A stretch of 64,000 nt of DNA from Verticillium longisporum (GCA_019188255.1 JAETXT010000006.1:4774001-4838000), one strand, 5' to 3'; counted from the first letter of the stretch, positions 43,095 through 54,957 are shown. The notes: generated by a model from the sequence alone, not told the origin. Numbers and translations: made by a program.

Positions 43095-43795
43095 TCATTT
43101 ATCCCCAGACACAAGCGTCAGCAGCACAACCGCCGCAATCACCCACCAGTACCTGTGAAATCGTCAGCAAATTACTCCCAGCAGCATCAGAAGGGGAGGG
43201 GCGGAGAGGGAGAGGGAGAGGGAGGGGCAGCAGGACAGCCCCCCCTCCCCCGCCCTTCGCGCCAAAGGCAGACTCACTTTTGCAGCAGCGTCTTCTCCGC
43301 CTCAGGCTCCTTCTTCCTCCCATCCACAAGCACAACAGGCTTGTTGACCACCGGGGTCTCCCCAGCCCCGCCGACCGTGACGACAGCCTGGGGCCCAAAG
43401 TCCCGCGTGGCGCCGGCGTCGATGCGCACGCCGCGTGCCCCGGCCCCGAGCAGCGTGCCCGAGGCGTCGACGCTGAGCAGCAGGTGCGGCGCGTAACCCT
43501 TGGCGAACGTCGCCGCGCTCGTGACCGAGACGCCGGACCGCCAGGCGCCGGCGGCGGCGTCCCAGGCGCCGATGCGTACGCGGTCCGCGTCCGCCGGCAG
43601 GTCGGGCGCCTCGTACGACGCGACGGTCGCGGACGACGGCGTCGAGGCGTCGTAGTGAATCTCGGCGAGCGGAAGGGGCGCCGCGGCGTCGGCTGTCGAG
43701 GGGGTGATGGGCTGGTAGTGGAGGTGTGCGATGCGCGGGCTGGCCGTGGCGAGGGCCGCGGCGGCGAGGGCCGTGAAGAGAGCAGTGGCCCGCAT
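43095..43795 (-). CDS. EMC10-like ER membrane protein
   Basis: There are two exons: 43278-43795 and 43095-43152; the intron is 125 nt with a GTGAGT donor. The protein has 191 residues. A signal peptide (MRATALFTALAAAALATAS) is followed by a lumenal beta-rich domain with RVRIGAWDAAAGAW, AGATRDFGPQAVV and ETPVVNKPVVLV. A single C-terminal TM, KYWWVIAAVVLLTLVSG, is supplied by the short second exon. This order and the DxGxTRDFGP/NKPVVL segments resemble EMC10 of the ER membrane complex, a TM-domain insertase. The gene is very GC-rich. The assignment is from remembered family features and should be regarded as probable. Confidence 0.68.
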
Positions 43796-44779
43796 GATTG
43801 TGGCTTTATTCGGGGAGCACGCGCATGCAGGTAGGCGGCGATGCTAATGCTGATGCTGGTTGACAGCTTTCGTAGGATCTCGAGGAAAGTCGTGGGCGCC
43901 GCAGAGAGCTCGTTGGTGGTGGATGAATTGATCATGCATCTACCTTACGAAACGTCGCTGGTCCGGAGTTACTTCGGCTGGGGAGCAAGCGCTCTCAGCA
44001 ACACCAGGCAATCCCCACTCTCACAGGACTTGTATGGTGTTGAACTACAAGGTTGGGTTGACTGCACGGGTACATTCAAATGTCACAGATCGAAAAGACT
44101 TCCCAGGCAATCCTCAAGCGCGCAAGTCTGCAATTTTATTCTCTCGTCTTTGCTCAGATCTTCTTCTGCCGCCAAGTGTTGCAAGCCTCGGAGTCGCGTC
44201 CGGACAGTGAGCCCACCCACTCTGCGGGAGAGTCAAACGTAAGAATCTTTCTCGTACAACCAAGCCAAAAGCCACAGCCCAAAAAATCCAGAAACCTATT
44301 TGTTTTGATGACACGAAATTACACCATGCTCGTGCAAAAGAAATCTCTGTCTATGGACCATCGTTTCCCTGTTGTGTAGCAAAGAAACCCAAGTAAATCA
44401 GCGAAAACACCCTTTGTGTCTCTCTTGAGGTGAAAATAGGTAGAGGCCGTTAAGGAAAATCAAATCCCAAGCAATGTAGCAAACATGCGTAAAACGAGTG
44501 TGTCGTCACGTGTAGACCGCCATGTCGTATCACTCTTTCTTGAAAATCAGTTGCAAAATAGGGCCTTCTACCCCAGTCGAGTGCCCAACGCCCAGAGCCA
44601 GAAACCGCCAGTCTGGTCTCGAATTATGGTAGCGTCCCATGAAGCTTCGACCGTGGCCGTTCTGCGGACCTGGGTGGCGCTTGTTTGTCGTAAGGACGCG
44701 ATCTAAAACAATCGATGCAAAGAGAGTGTGTGCGGTGGCGTTGACTAAATCGTCTATGGACAGCCAAAGACTCTCCTGC
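43796..44779. other. Intergenic region between two minus-strand genes
   Basis: This is the EMC10-like promoter and the PSP1-domain gene 3' flank. Base composition is lower in GC than the neighbouring genes. No gene seen. Confidence 0.5.
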
Positions 44780-46685
44780 TCATCGAGTGTTCAGCGAGAG
44801 GCCCTGGAAAGCAGGCCAATCACCTGTAGGTGTCAAGGTCGAAATACTGGAATCGTGTGAAGCCGAGCCCTGAGGTGGCGTCTGGAAACGACCCCGCATC
44901 GCATAGTCACCGGATTGCGGGTAACTGTACGTGTCCAACGACGGTATGACGCCGGCTGAGTATGGCATGTTTGTCTGGCGGTTTGTGTTGCCGACAGCAC
45001 CGAGGTGAGCGTAGGGATAACCGGATTGCGGTGCCTGACCGTAACCGGACCCTGGCGCGGGCACGCCTCTGTCGCCTCCTACAGATGGACTGAACGTGTT
45101 AGGTAATCCGCGAGCGGCAGCATTGGCTCCGGTAAAGCTTGCATGCTGCTGCTCGTGCTGCTGCTGCTGCTGCTGCTGCTGTTGAGGAGCAGACGGCTGC
45201 TGCTGGCGCCGTTCCGGGTTCTGCGCGGCGCGCTGAATACCGACAGCACCAGGTCCAATGCCACTAGGAGCCTGAATACCGAGGGTCGGACTAGCGAACG
45301 AGGCAGGGTTGATGGCGGACATCCAGATCCTGGTCTTGTAAATCTTGAAAAGGTCGGTGACGAGGGAGTTGAAATTGATGTATGCGTCGGCGAAGTAGTA
45401 GAAAGTCAATTTCTTCCAATCCCTGAAAGCTGGTTAGTATCCAATGCGAACCTGCAGGTCTGGGGCGTCAACTTACATTTGGAATTCGGCATCGAGAATT
45501 TCCATGTTGAGGCCGTGTTCCTTAACCTTTTGCATGCATACACGTTTCGCCTTGGCCTCGTTGCCCTCCTTGGCTCGGAGGGCATGAATCTCGTGACTCT
45601 GTGCGAGACGTTTGATGAGCTTGGGCTTAAGCTCCCCGGCATTAGCCTCCTGCATGTGGTGTTGACTTGGAGGTCCCATGCCGCCAACCGCACTACCCTG
45701 AAGTCCGTTGGCGGCAGCCATGAGACCGGCGCCTGTGCCGTCTTGCGCGGCGGCGGCGTTTTGCGAGTACATCATGAGCCATTTGTACTGCTCTTCGGCA
45801 TAGTGTTCTTTGAGTTCCTTCGCCGTCTGCCAGTCCACGTTGTCCCGCATAACCGTTCCCAGGTCAGTTCCGCGATCGGCTTCGACAATGACGAGGTCTC
45901 CAGGCTTCACCGTCAGGCCGGTACCTTCCTGAATGTAGAAGACGTCTGCTCGAGCACACTTGAAGACCACAATATGAAGCAGCTGGTTGTGCCGCGGTTG
46001 CGACATGCCGTAGACGTTCCGATGAGGCGAAGGGGCGCGATTGGCATACTGGGGTTGCATACCATATGGCGAGGGAAAAGGGTTGCCAAAGGATAGGCCT
46101 TGGGGAGGCGCAGCGAGCCCACCGCCGGGTGTGAAGAAAGAGGCCGTTTCAGGCATCATGGCAGCCTGACGCTGTTGGAAAGAGCGCATAGAGGCATCGG
46201 CAAAGGTGCCAGCGGAGTACCCTGTGTTCTCGGCATACCCGAGCCCGTAGTCAAGCACCTGCGCGGACTCAGCCACGGGCGTGGTTTCCAATGGACCAAG
46301 CGACTCGTTGATGGAGCTGATGGATGCTTGTCGGGTGGGCACGTCGGCGAAAGAGTGTCTTCTGCTCTGTTGCCCGTCGCCGGGGCCACCAAATCCGAGG
46401 GAACTGTGCCAAAAAGCTTTCTTCACGTTTTCCAGCTTTCGGTTCTCGTAAGGCGACCGAGAAACGCCAGAGCCCAATTCGCTCATCCGTCTGTTCAGAG
46501 CCCTTTTCGCGGCCATATCGACGCTGTCGCCACCCTCATCGAGTTCGTCAATGGCGTAATCGGATTCCTCCGGAACAGAGTCTCTCAGGCCATATCCGTT
46601 TCCCATGCCGTAGGAAGCCTGAGTCGACGCTCTCGGTCGATGACGCGCGCTAGCATACTGCTGTTGTTGTTGTTGTTGTTGTTGT

Positions 46686-46717
<32 letters not shown>

Positions 46718-47649
46718 CTGCTGGGCCTGCTGTTGCTGTTGCTGCCGGAGCATGGCGTTTTCGCGGGTGAGCATCTCGATAGTCTTAGCCTCGACACTCT
46801 GGTGCATCGAGCTATGCATGGACTCGGATGTGCTGCCATCATCGTCATCATCTACCTCGTTCAGTTTGCCGAGCGGCCCTCCTTCGTTCGACATCTCACT
46901 CAGCATGCTCGGCCGAGAGGGACGATGCTGCAATCCGGAATGCGGGTGGCCGCGGCCGCGGTTCAGAATGGACGAGCTGGACAGAGAAGGGGCGGTACTG
47001 TCCGGGTCTAGTTGACCCCCCGAGTACGACTGCGAGCGGTACGTCTTGGGTGTTGGGTGCAGGGGGATGGCGAACGGAATCTGCGAGGTAGGCCCGTTTT
47101 CGCGGGGGCCTGGAGATGTTTGACCGAACCCGCCATCGACCCAAAAAAGGAGCTTCCAGCTGCCGAGCCCGGGGGCAATGTAGATGTTGGCGACGGCAAC
47201 ACCTCGGTCAGTCGTGAGGGCGGATCTTTGCGGTCCGAGTTCCAGATGGCCGTTCCCCAGGGAAATGCTGCTGGTGCCGGGCCGCGGCCCATGATGTTGG
47301 ATGGCTGAGCCCAGGAGCCTGCGTTGGTATCGGCCGACGGAGTGGAGGGGTGAGAAGCTGTGGGGGACATTGAGTTGCTGGCGAATGAACCCTGACGCGG
47401 GCGGATAGGCTGGGTGGTGTCGTTCAGCCAAGAAGCGCGCCGCACCTTTTGAGGGGGAACAACGGGTTGGGGGACCTCCTGCCGATTCTGAGTCTCATCA
47501 TCGTCGGAACTGGCCAGTGCCTCGGAATCAGGCGTCGATCGGCGGTTGAGCTTGTCGAGGAAGATGGCCTGACTGCTAGGAGCTACTGCAGCGAAGCCAC
47601 CTTGGCCCGGTTTGGAGGAGGAACTAGGTTTCGCTGTACTAGAACTCAT
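44780..47649 (-). CDS. psp1: PSP1-domain polyglutamine protein, one frame break
   Basis: There are two exons: 45477-47649 and 44780-45422; the intron is 54 nt. The start ATG is at 47647-47649 (MSSSTAKPSSSSKPGQGG). With one added base near 47129 the protein has 938 residues. Long disordered Ser/Pro/Gln regions and a 30-residue polyGln tract flank the PSP1 C-terminal domain at about 555-760. Its motifs are IVVFKCARADVFYIQEGTGL, VKPGDLVIVEADRGTDLG, HEIHALRAKEGNEAKAKRV and LTFYYFADAYINFNSLVTDL. Family members include yeast Psp1 (a suppressor of DNA polymerase mutants found in stress granules/P-bodies) and Lsb-type homologues; the precise role in moulds is unknown. The break turns MAG(G)FGQTSP into a different frame for the rest of the N-terminal half. 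Confidence 0.83.
45156..45183 (-). repeat. CAG repeat coding polyglutamine (C-terminal tract)
   Basis: A run of CAG codons (plus-strand CTG) in the second exon of the PSP1-domain gene encodes about nine Gln. Confidence 0.9.
46658..46745 (-). repeat. CAG/CAA repeat coding a ~30-residue polyglutamine tract
   Basis: About 29 Gln codons, mixed CAG and CAA, are broken once by Ala. They lie in the middle of the PSP1-domain protein. The codon mixture includes a block of pure CAA-type (plus-strand TTG) units at 46662-46686. Confidence 0.95.
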
Positions 47650-48500
47650 TGTGACGGTCGTGAGTCGACAACTGATGTGGGATGCGCTGTTGATGCGAAG
47701 ATCACAGTTAAAAGGCCAGAGTGGAAGCTGCTGGTCTTGTTTGCGTTCGGTCGGGATTGAGGCCGCCCGAGGTAGAAATGAGAAGAGCGCCTCTGATGTA
47801 GGCTCCAAGCTGGAAGGAGGCTTGGCGAGTGTCCGAATTGAATAAGTGCGAGGCTCTGACGCGGTGAGTCGTCTATCGCGTGTTAGTCGCGCGCCCGAGA
47901 AGGTAGTGAAGTCTCAGAAGCAAGTCAGGTGGTATCGCGCGCCAGCCTTGTCTGAGGCGTTCCAGATAGGCAGGCGCGTGCAGGTTCAGTAGGCAACCAC
48001 GTGAGGATTTGCCAGCTGCCAATTTTGAGCCTCAATGCCAGATTGAGTGTTGTCGCTGAAGTATGGCCTCGGGATCAGAGCTGGCGCGGGCGACGACTCG
48101 TGGCACAGCGACTAGAAATGGTGCTTTGACTTGGGTTCTTTGGGGTGCAATGTAGCTGTGCTGGCAGACTGGCTGGGGGGTAAGGAAGGAAGGTGGTGGC
48201 AGAAGGGTGGAGCCGCTTTCGGAGAATTGGCCTTCTGGCCTTGCGATAGCCTTGGGCGCAAGCGGCAGGTTCGTGGTAACAAGAGGTACGAGTGGAGCAG
48301 AATGATGGCGAAAGATTGCCGCTGGGGGTTTGAACGCGTACGTACCAGATGATTGTCTTTGAATACGTGTTTAGTGGGTAGGAGTGGGCACTATTGGCGA
48401 GGACCGCAATGGTCGGGATGTCGTTGTGTATTTGTTCTGGAGCAGAAGGAAGAGTTGTGTGGCGGGCTGATTTGGCTCCTGCACCAGGGATATCAGGTTA

Positions 48501-48520
48501 GAGAGAGAGAGAGAGAGAGA
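48501..48520 (+). repeat. GA dinucleotide microsatellite
   Basis: Ten GA units followed by an imperfect GA-rich tail. Confidence 0.95.
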
Positions 48521-49026
48521 AAGAGAAGAGGCGGAAGTGGCAGGTTGCAGGCGTGAGTTTGAGGCGACAAGTCCAGGGTTGTGATTGATTGGGCTCTTTC
48601 TTCTGAGGTGGTAGATCGAAAGTGGTGGGCTAGCGCCAGATGCAATTATGGCCAGATTAGGAGGTGGTGAGATGGACAGGCGAAAGGGCAGGTTGTTTGG
48701 GACAGCGTATTATGAATGGGTGGGAACGCGAGGTGACGAACGAAGCGTGAGGAAAGGCAAGTAGGTGTTGGGAGGGTGGTGGGTGTCAGTGTCAGTGTCA
48801 AGAAGCCGTCTAATCCAGTTCGTCTAACCCAAACAACGCAAGGAAAGGAATACAACGATTCGCCAGGCGGACGGAGGTGTGTTGCGCAAGAACCATTTGC
48901 CTCCACTGCAGCTGACCAACCTCGAATGAAGAGTCCTGTGCCGTGTCGCTCCTGTCGTGCCGTGGCGTGCGTTTGGGGGTTGGTTGGTGTGGTGCGAGAC
49001 AGGACGCGAGCAGATGGATGGGCGAG

Positions 49027-49046
49027 TGAGGTGAGGTGAGGTGAGG
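49027..49046 (+). repeat. GTGAG-type tandem repeat
   Basis: Four tandem 5-nt units of GTGAG/GAGGT in the purine-rich region upstream of the PSP1-domain gene. Confidence 0.85.
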
Positions 49047-50544
49047 AGAGCGAGTCCAAGTGTAGTAGTGTCAGGGACGGGCTACATGCGTCGCATGGCC
49101 AGAACTGGTCCTCTTTGACCTCTTGCCCTGAGCTTGGTCGTGAGCTTGCGGGCTGTACAAGCCGTAACTGAAGATGCAGGCGTGTGTTGAGTCCTGAACG
49201 CCGTTCTATGCGGCAGAATGTGGTGGTAGCTACGGGATGGATGGCCTTTGCTGGCTGGGCAGCGAGGAGCAACGACGAAGAGGTAGCTTTCGCGTGGTGA
49301 GGGAGCGCGTGGTGGTTCAGTTCAGGTTGGGTCGGGGAATGGAAGCGGAGGCGGGGGGGAAGAGAGCGGGAGGAGAAAGAAGAAAGGACGTTGCGTCGGT
49401 GCGTCGGTGCAGTGCGGTATGGTTAAGGATGGCCGCTGGATGCGAGGGCGTTGGGTTGCGACACGAGACCACCGACCAAAGAGCAAAGACGGGGGGGTGG
49501 GAGGGGGCGGCGAGGGCCAAGGGCTGGACCAGTAGGTAACAAGGTAATAAAGGATGTCGCTCATCTATAGGCACGAGAGAGAGGTTGACAGAGAGAGACA
49601 GAGAGAAAGCGCGGGAGAGACTGAATGCGGGCAAGGCGGTGGCCGGTGCGTTCAATGAGAGCACCAGAGTGGCTACTCAAAAGCTGGGAGCTGGAAGCTG
49701 TTGTTGGAGGGAGCTGGGGGGTAGCTCTCGAAGGAGACCGAGGATGGGGAATGCTGATGCCAGATGTGGAGGACGTTGTGGTCGTGGATGGAGCACGACC
49801 GCTGATGGTCCTTGGATGACCGGCAGGATGTGGGAGGCTTCCTTCCCCGTAAGTAGGCTGGAGACGAAAGAGAAGTGCGCGAGTGGAGTGGAGGGAGGGG
49901 AGGAAGGGGGGGCATCGAGGAGGGTCCAAAGGGCCAAGCAGGGGTCCCACCCGGGGGAGATGGCGATGGGGGAGGGCAGGGCCCAGACTATCGTACCTAC
50001 CTACTTTTAGAGTGGCAAGCACACATCACGCATCCTACCTGTCTGCTTCTTCACCTCGTCGTGCTATTCCTGTGCATCACTGGTAACGGGACCCAGGCAA
50101 CCCTGAGCGTCACAAGGTCACAAGACGGCGAGTTGAGGGGTGCATCTTAGCACCACACCTTCACAAATGTGTCAATCGAAGGATAGTGCGGGGAAGGCGA
50201 CAAAGGGTCAGCTTGCTCCCGATTCCCTCCAGGCTACTACACATCGCTGCTGGTTCCTGTTGGTGGCCTTGTAGCCCCACACGCGGACGAGGCAAAGCGG
50301 CGACCCAATGGAGAAAGGTGCCAGGGTCAGAAGGGCAGAACAGAAAAGAGTTCTGGCTGGCCCAGCTGGAAATTGAATGGTGAGACGAGATCGGTCTTGA
50401 GGGGGAGGGGTGGAAGCGCGCCAGAGGCAGAGGGGGAAGGGGAAGGGGAAGAGGCGCGGAGCAGCACGGTTGGGGGTGTTGGAGAGGCCTAGGTCGGAGG
50501 TGTACAGGGGAGGCCTAGCATGACCGTGCTGTGGTAGTAGCTTT

Positions 50545-50569
50545 GGTCTTGGTCTTGGTCCTGGTCTTG
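50545..50569 (+). repeat. GGTCTT hexanucleotide repeat
   Basis: About four imperfect tandem copies of GGTCTT/GGTCCT. Confidence 0.85.
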
Positions 50570-51744
50570 TGGACGTGCCGCCCAAAAATGGGGAAAAGGT
50601 CAGGAGCGGGAGGCCGAGAGCACCACTGTAAGTAGCGGAAGATGGGGGGTCTTGGACTGTATGTGTGTGTATGTGTGGTACCTTATGCACGGGAGGTCCA
50701 CTGCAACAGTGCTTGAAGGGTGCTTTATTCGTAGCGTGAAAGCGGATATCTAACAGCATCCTTCTAGGCGAACGCCTGAACAACGTTGGAATATGAGTTG
50801 GTTTGGTCTTGTATGGATGCCGGGCTCTTCCGTTTCGCATGTTACGTTGGGACCTCTTGTTGAAAAACAGAGGCTGCGTCATAAGCATGAGTTGAACCAC
50901 AGGGCAGGCGAAAGAGTGTTCATGCGCTTGCATAAATGCTCCTCATCCTCTGGCTCTGCGAGTACCCAACTTATTAGCCCCTCTGAATGGTTAGAAGTGT
51001 CGACCTGCAGCACATTGGCAGGAGGCACCTGAACCTGTCTGCGCCGGGGGACCGAAGGGTACCTAGCTCACCTGCACCTGCAACTGCACCTCCTGCTGCT
51101 CCTGCACCTTGCGTTCCATTCTCCTCCACCTTTTGCTGCGCTATACTGTACCAACCAGGATCAACCGAACCGACATACACGGGCCGCCAGCAGGGGGATG
51201 CTCGCTTGCCATACTCATAATCTTTCTTCAGCACAGCATCAAACTACCCACTCATCACCTCAAGCCGCGCTCAATTGGACTTGGAGGAGATACCTCCCAC
51301 TGGCTTTCCCACATTGCTTCCATGCGTCGCTGGCACAAGTCGGAGCCACGGCCACCTCCGCAGCCCCTCCACCAATAAGACTGGGGTCGCCTGGCCCTAC
51401 ACCTATACATTTATTGCCTAGGTACCTACTGAACAGCACCCAGGCGAGGCAGAAACAGGGTTGCCATTGGAGGCGCTCTCGAAGCTTTACTGGCCCTGTG
51501 AGCCTGCTACCGCCGCCCAGAAGCGTAGCACGGAGAAGCTGTCGATCAGACATGAGTAACCTGGTCGCCTGCTCGATTACCTAGGACACTACAGTACATC
51601 GAAGGCTAGGTCCCCTAGCTTGTGCCGATCCTCTGCCAGACCACCACACCCCCCTCTTCTCCAAAAGCCGCGCCCTACCAACCTTTTGACCCTCACTTCC
51701 AGCCCGTCCGTCCCTCGGTCCAGCGTCGCAGCCTACCGCCTACC

Positions 51745-51930
51745 ATGGTAAAGAACAATTCTGCCCGTCACTCGGCACTGAGCCCTCATTCCGACACCGA
51801 CGCTCTCGGAAGATCAGCCTGGCGATCCCACAAGAAGCGTCCTCGTGAAGGCTGGCGTGGTGAATCCTATTCCATCGGCTTGCGCCGTCCGACGCCGGTG
51901 CATCGATACTTCGAGACCACCATGAGCTGA
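51745..51930 (+). CDS. Small ORF, 61 residues, unrecognised
   Basis: The ORF runs from an ATG with a strong fungal start context (CTACCATGGTA) to a TGA. The peptide is basic (MVKNNSARHSALSPH; SHKKRPREGWRGESY) with no signal peptide or TM. It is preceded by 100-150 nt of CT/CA-rich sequence that resembles a leader. It could be a real small protein, an upstream ORF of an unannotated transcript, or chance. No homologue is recognised. Confidence 0.25.
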   Translation: MVKNNSARHSALSPHSDTDALGRSAWRSHKKRPREGWRGESYSIGLRRPTPVHRYFETTMS

Positions 51931-54023
51931 CGCCTCCCCTCCCCCCTTGGCTATTCTCCGGCCGCCTGCGTGCTTCCCGTTTCTAGTCTGCGTTTTGTCT
52001 GTTGTGTGCACTCAGACCAGGACAGTTTTCTCCCGTAGGCCTGTAGGGTGTGTCCTCCGACCCCATGCGGCTGCTGTCAAGCCACAGAACTGTCCGAGGG
52101 CGCTAAGGAGGGGGGCGGGGCCATCGTGCGGCCACGCCCCGTTACTTCATCGCCGATCCCTCCTCCTTTGTTTCCCCATCCCACGGGGAAAACTGGCGCT
52201 CCGAGCCGCGTGTCGTCAAACGCCCGGCATGGGGTTTGTCGCGAGACTCGCAGTAGGTATCAATTTACTGCAATGATCTGCGCCTTCTGGATCCTGTCGA
52301 AGCAACGACGAGCGGCACCCATACTGTACTGAATTGCCATCTTGCTAACTGGATTGACAAAATCACAAATTTTGCTTTTGCTTGGCCACAAGGACTATTC
52401 AGTTGAGTTTTTCCGGGGGCGCTTGGGCGTCACCAGATTTGGGGCACGTAAGTTTATGCTGAAAATCCAATTGAACAGGTGGGATTTCACTCTCTTTCTA
52501 GCCACGAGCATCCGCCTTGTTGCTCATGAAACGAGACAAGACGCGTTTTAGCTGCGTCACGGTGAATTCCTTCTCGTACTAGCATGGTGGGTACCAATCG
52601 GGTCCATATCAAAGTTGTGAGGCAATGTGCATTGGTCTGGCGTCATCCAGCATACTGGCTGGTGGGAGGCAGCACTAGAGGCAGTCTGTCCACGGGTGTC
52701 GTCAGAAGGGTGTAGCGGAAGGCTAAGCCGGGTGGGCAGCGCCCGCCGTTCGCCGACGGTTTTGACACAAACGCCACCTCCAGTCAGACGCATTGCATTG
52801 ATCATATCAGACTCTGTTGCAGCGTCATCCTGACAACGACTGCCAAGGCAATGGCAGTTCAACTCTGCCAGCCATGATATCATGTGCTCTTGCAAAGTCA
52901 CGCCCAGCATTCGGTGTTTGCATGTACAGCAGGTGGACATGCTCGCGACAGCACAAGGAACCAGATCAGTGTGGCCAGAATGACCAATTTCAGGCTAGAA
53001 ACAGGTTCTCATAAAGTCGTGCCGCGAGATGCAAACGCTCGTCACAACTCAGATGCAATGCCGTGCCACAGAGAACGTGGTGAGCACCGTTGTAACCCCG
53101 CTACATGAACATTGTACACCCAACCTGGCCTGGGCCTGGTCGAAGAGCAAAGACGTGAGGGGGCTACCCCGGATTCCCCACGCATGGTGGCCCGCATCGT
53201 AGATTAAACCACGCCATGTCGCCGGCGCTGCAACGGTGCACGGAAGAATGAGAGAAAAACGGAAAGGGGGGGGCAGGAGCCCAGGCCGACCGGTCAATGG
53301 TGATACGATGCCGTGCATGAGTTTCTGGGGACGATCCGCATCAGTGTGCAGCGAGTGCGGGTTCCAGACCAGGCCGTCCTCGGCTGCTTGAGAGGCTCGA
53401 GAATCTATGTCTCCGCCATGTATCTGCGTGTTTGTTCGATGGAGGAACAGACGAAGGGAACCCGACCGGCAGTGACGGGTCCCGGCGTGCAGGCTACGAA
53501 CGACATGGGCGGAGATGCAACGGCGCACGGTTGGACCAATGATGAGACGCCATCATAGGGTGGCATTCCCCTTTACCTGGATGTGTACCATGTCGACAAG
53601 ATCTTAGTCGCCTGAGTGTCTGCACAGCTGGAACCAAGCGGCGGCTGCGCGGATGACGCCTCCTCCTTTGTGCATCTGATGTCTTCCACACTTGTTGAGA
53701 CGTCAGTCTTGAGTTCTGTGGCGGCTAATGCACCCTTTTGCTGACAGCCGACTAGCACGAGCACGTTGGACGTACGTCAGTGGACAAAAGATTCTTGCTT
53801 CGCTGTACATCAGCCTACGCTCGACACACATTCCTCCGGTTGATTAGGAGTGTGGTGGGGGGTGGTCAGGGAGTTGTTTCGATTCGTTGAATCGTAGGTA
53901 TCAAAAGTACACTGGCGGGAATCACACGTCCGCCCGCGCGACCAGCCCCCATCTCATGCTTCATCGTACACCATCCCACACCACAGGGCCAAGTGACAGC
54001 TCGCCCGACAACAGGACTCAAAC

Positions 54024-54957
54024 TCAGGCCGTAGCAGCCTCGCCCTTTTGCGCCTTGAGCTTCTCCTCAAACTTGGCAAACTCCTCGAGCGCAATGTCCT
54101 CCTCGGGATCCATGACCTGGTTCACGCTCTTGACCTCCTCAATCTGCATATTTTGTCAGTAAGCGTGCACAGGCAGAAAGACAGAAAAAAGAGTACTCAC
54201 ATAGTGCATGAGCATGCCCTCAATGCCATTTTTCAGCGTCACGGTGCTCGAGTCGCACGTGCGGCACGCGCCCCTGAGCTTCAGCAGCACGACGCCGTCC
54301 TCGAAGCCGCGAAACTCAATGTCGCCGCCGTCCTCCTGGATGGCGGGGCGTATCCTCGTCTCGAGCAGCTCCTTGATCATGCCGACGACCTCGCTGTCGT
54401 CCTCGTTGTAGGCGAGGCTGTCCTCCTCGGCGGGCGCGGCCTCGGCGCCCTCCTTGACGACGACGAGGGGGCGCCCGACGTGATGGCCTCGGTGATGAGG
54501 GCGAAGATTTCGGCGCGGACGTGCGCCCAGTTGGCGTCGGCGGCCTTGGTGACGGTGATAAAGTCGGCGCCGTAGAAGACGGCCGTCACGCCGTCGATGG
54601 CGAGGAGCTGGGCGGCCAGCGGGGAGGGTGCGGCGGCGCGATCGTGGCGCGCGGGTTGAGGTACTCGATGTAGGGGACCGAGATGCCCTCGGGCAGGACG
54701 CGGTGGTTGGGGAGGAACTTGAGGGCGTCGGGATTGGGCGTCGGCTCGGTCTGGATGAAGATTGTGCGGCGCTGGGAGGGAAGGGTTGTGGCGGCAGTCT
54801 TGCGCAGGACTGATGGTCGGGAGGACGAGGAGGAGAAGGATGTGAGTGTTCGGCGAGTGGTGACTGTTCGGGATGCTGTGCGGAGAGACGGCGCCGCTGC
54901 CCTCGCTGGGCGGGCCAGGGCTGTGAGGAGACGGGTCGCACGGTAGGGAGTCGACAT
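54024..54957 (-). CDS. nfu1: Mitochondrial iron-sulfur scaffold Nfu1, two frame breaks
   Basis: There are two exons: 54201-54957 and 54024-54143; the intron is 57 nt with a GTGAGT donor. With two added bases the protein is 292 residues. An Arg/Ser/Ala-rich mitochondrial presequence ([20 protein letters not shown]) leads into the Nfu N-terminal domain ([30 protein letters not shown]). The NifU-like C-terminal domain has the Fe-S CxxC motif in [12 protein letters not shown], about C232 and C235. Nfu1 transfers 4Fe-4S clusters to lipoate synthase and other mitochondrial enzymes. Frame breaks lie near 54636-54645 and 54470-54480. Each is cured by one more C on the coding strand, restoring [14 protein letters not shown] and [11 protein letters not shown]. 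Both fall in very GC-rich sequence of an important gene, so assembly error is likely. Confidence 0.88.

Larger units (their letters stand above)
47650..54023. other. 6.4 kb gene-poor region
   Basis: This is the upstream region of the PSP1-domain gene and the 3' side of nfu1. From about 48100 to 50480 the plus strand is strikingly purine/G-rich. Read from the minus strand this is a CT-rich promoter and leader. Several microsatellites lie here. The only ORF I would keep is the small one at 51745. 52330-53150 is more AT-rich and holds nothing recognisable. Confidence 0.5.

Noticed and set aside
43052..43834. 260-codon plus-strand ORF, Arg/Gly-rich
   Set aside because: Antisense to the EMC10-like gene and Arg-rich in the way GC-rich shadow frames are.
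45143..46096. 317-codon plus-strand ORF beginning with poly-Leu
   Set aside because: Antisense to the PSP1 domain; the poly-Leu is the complement of the CAG tract.
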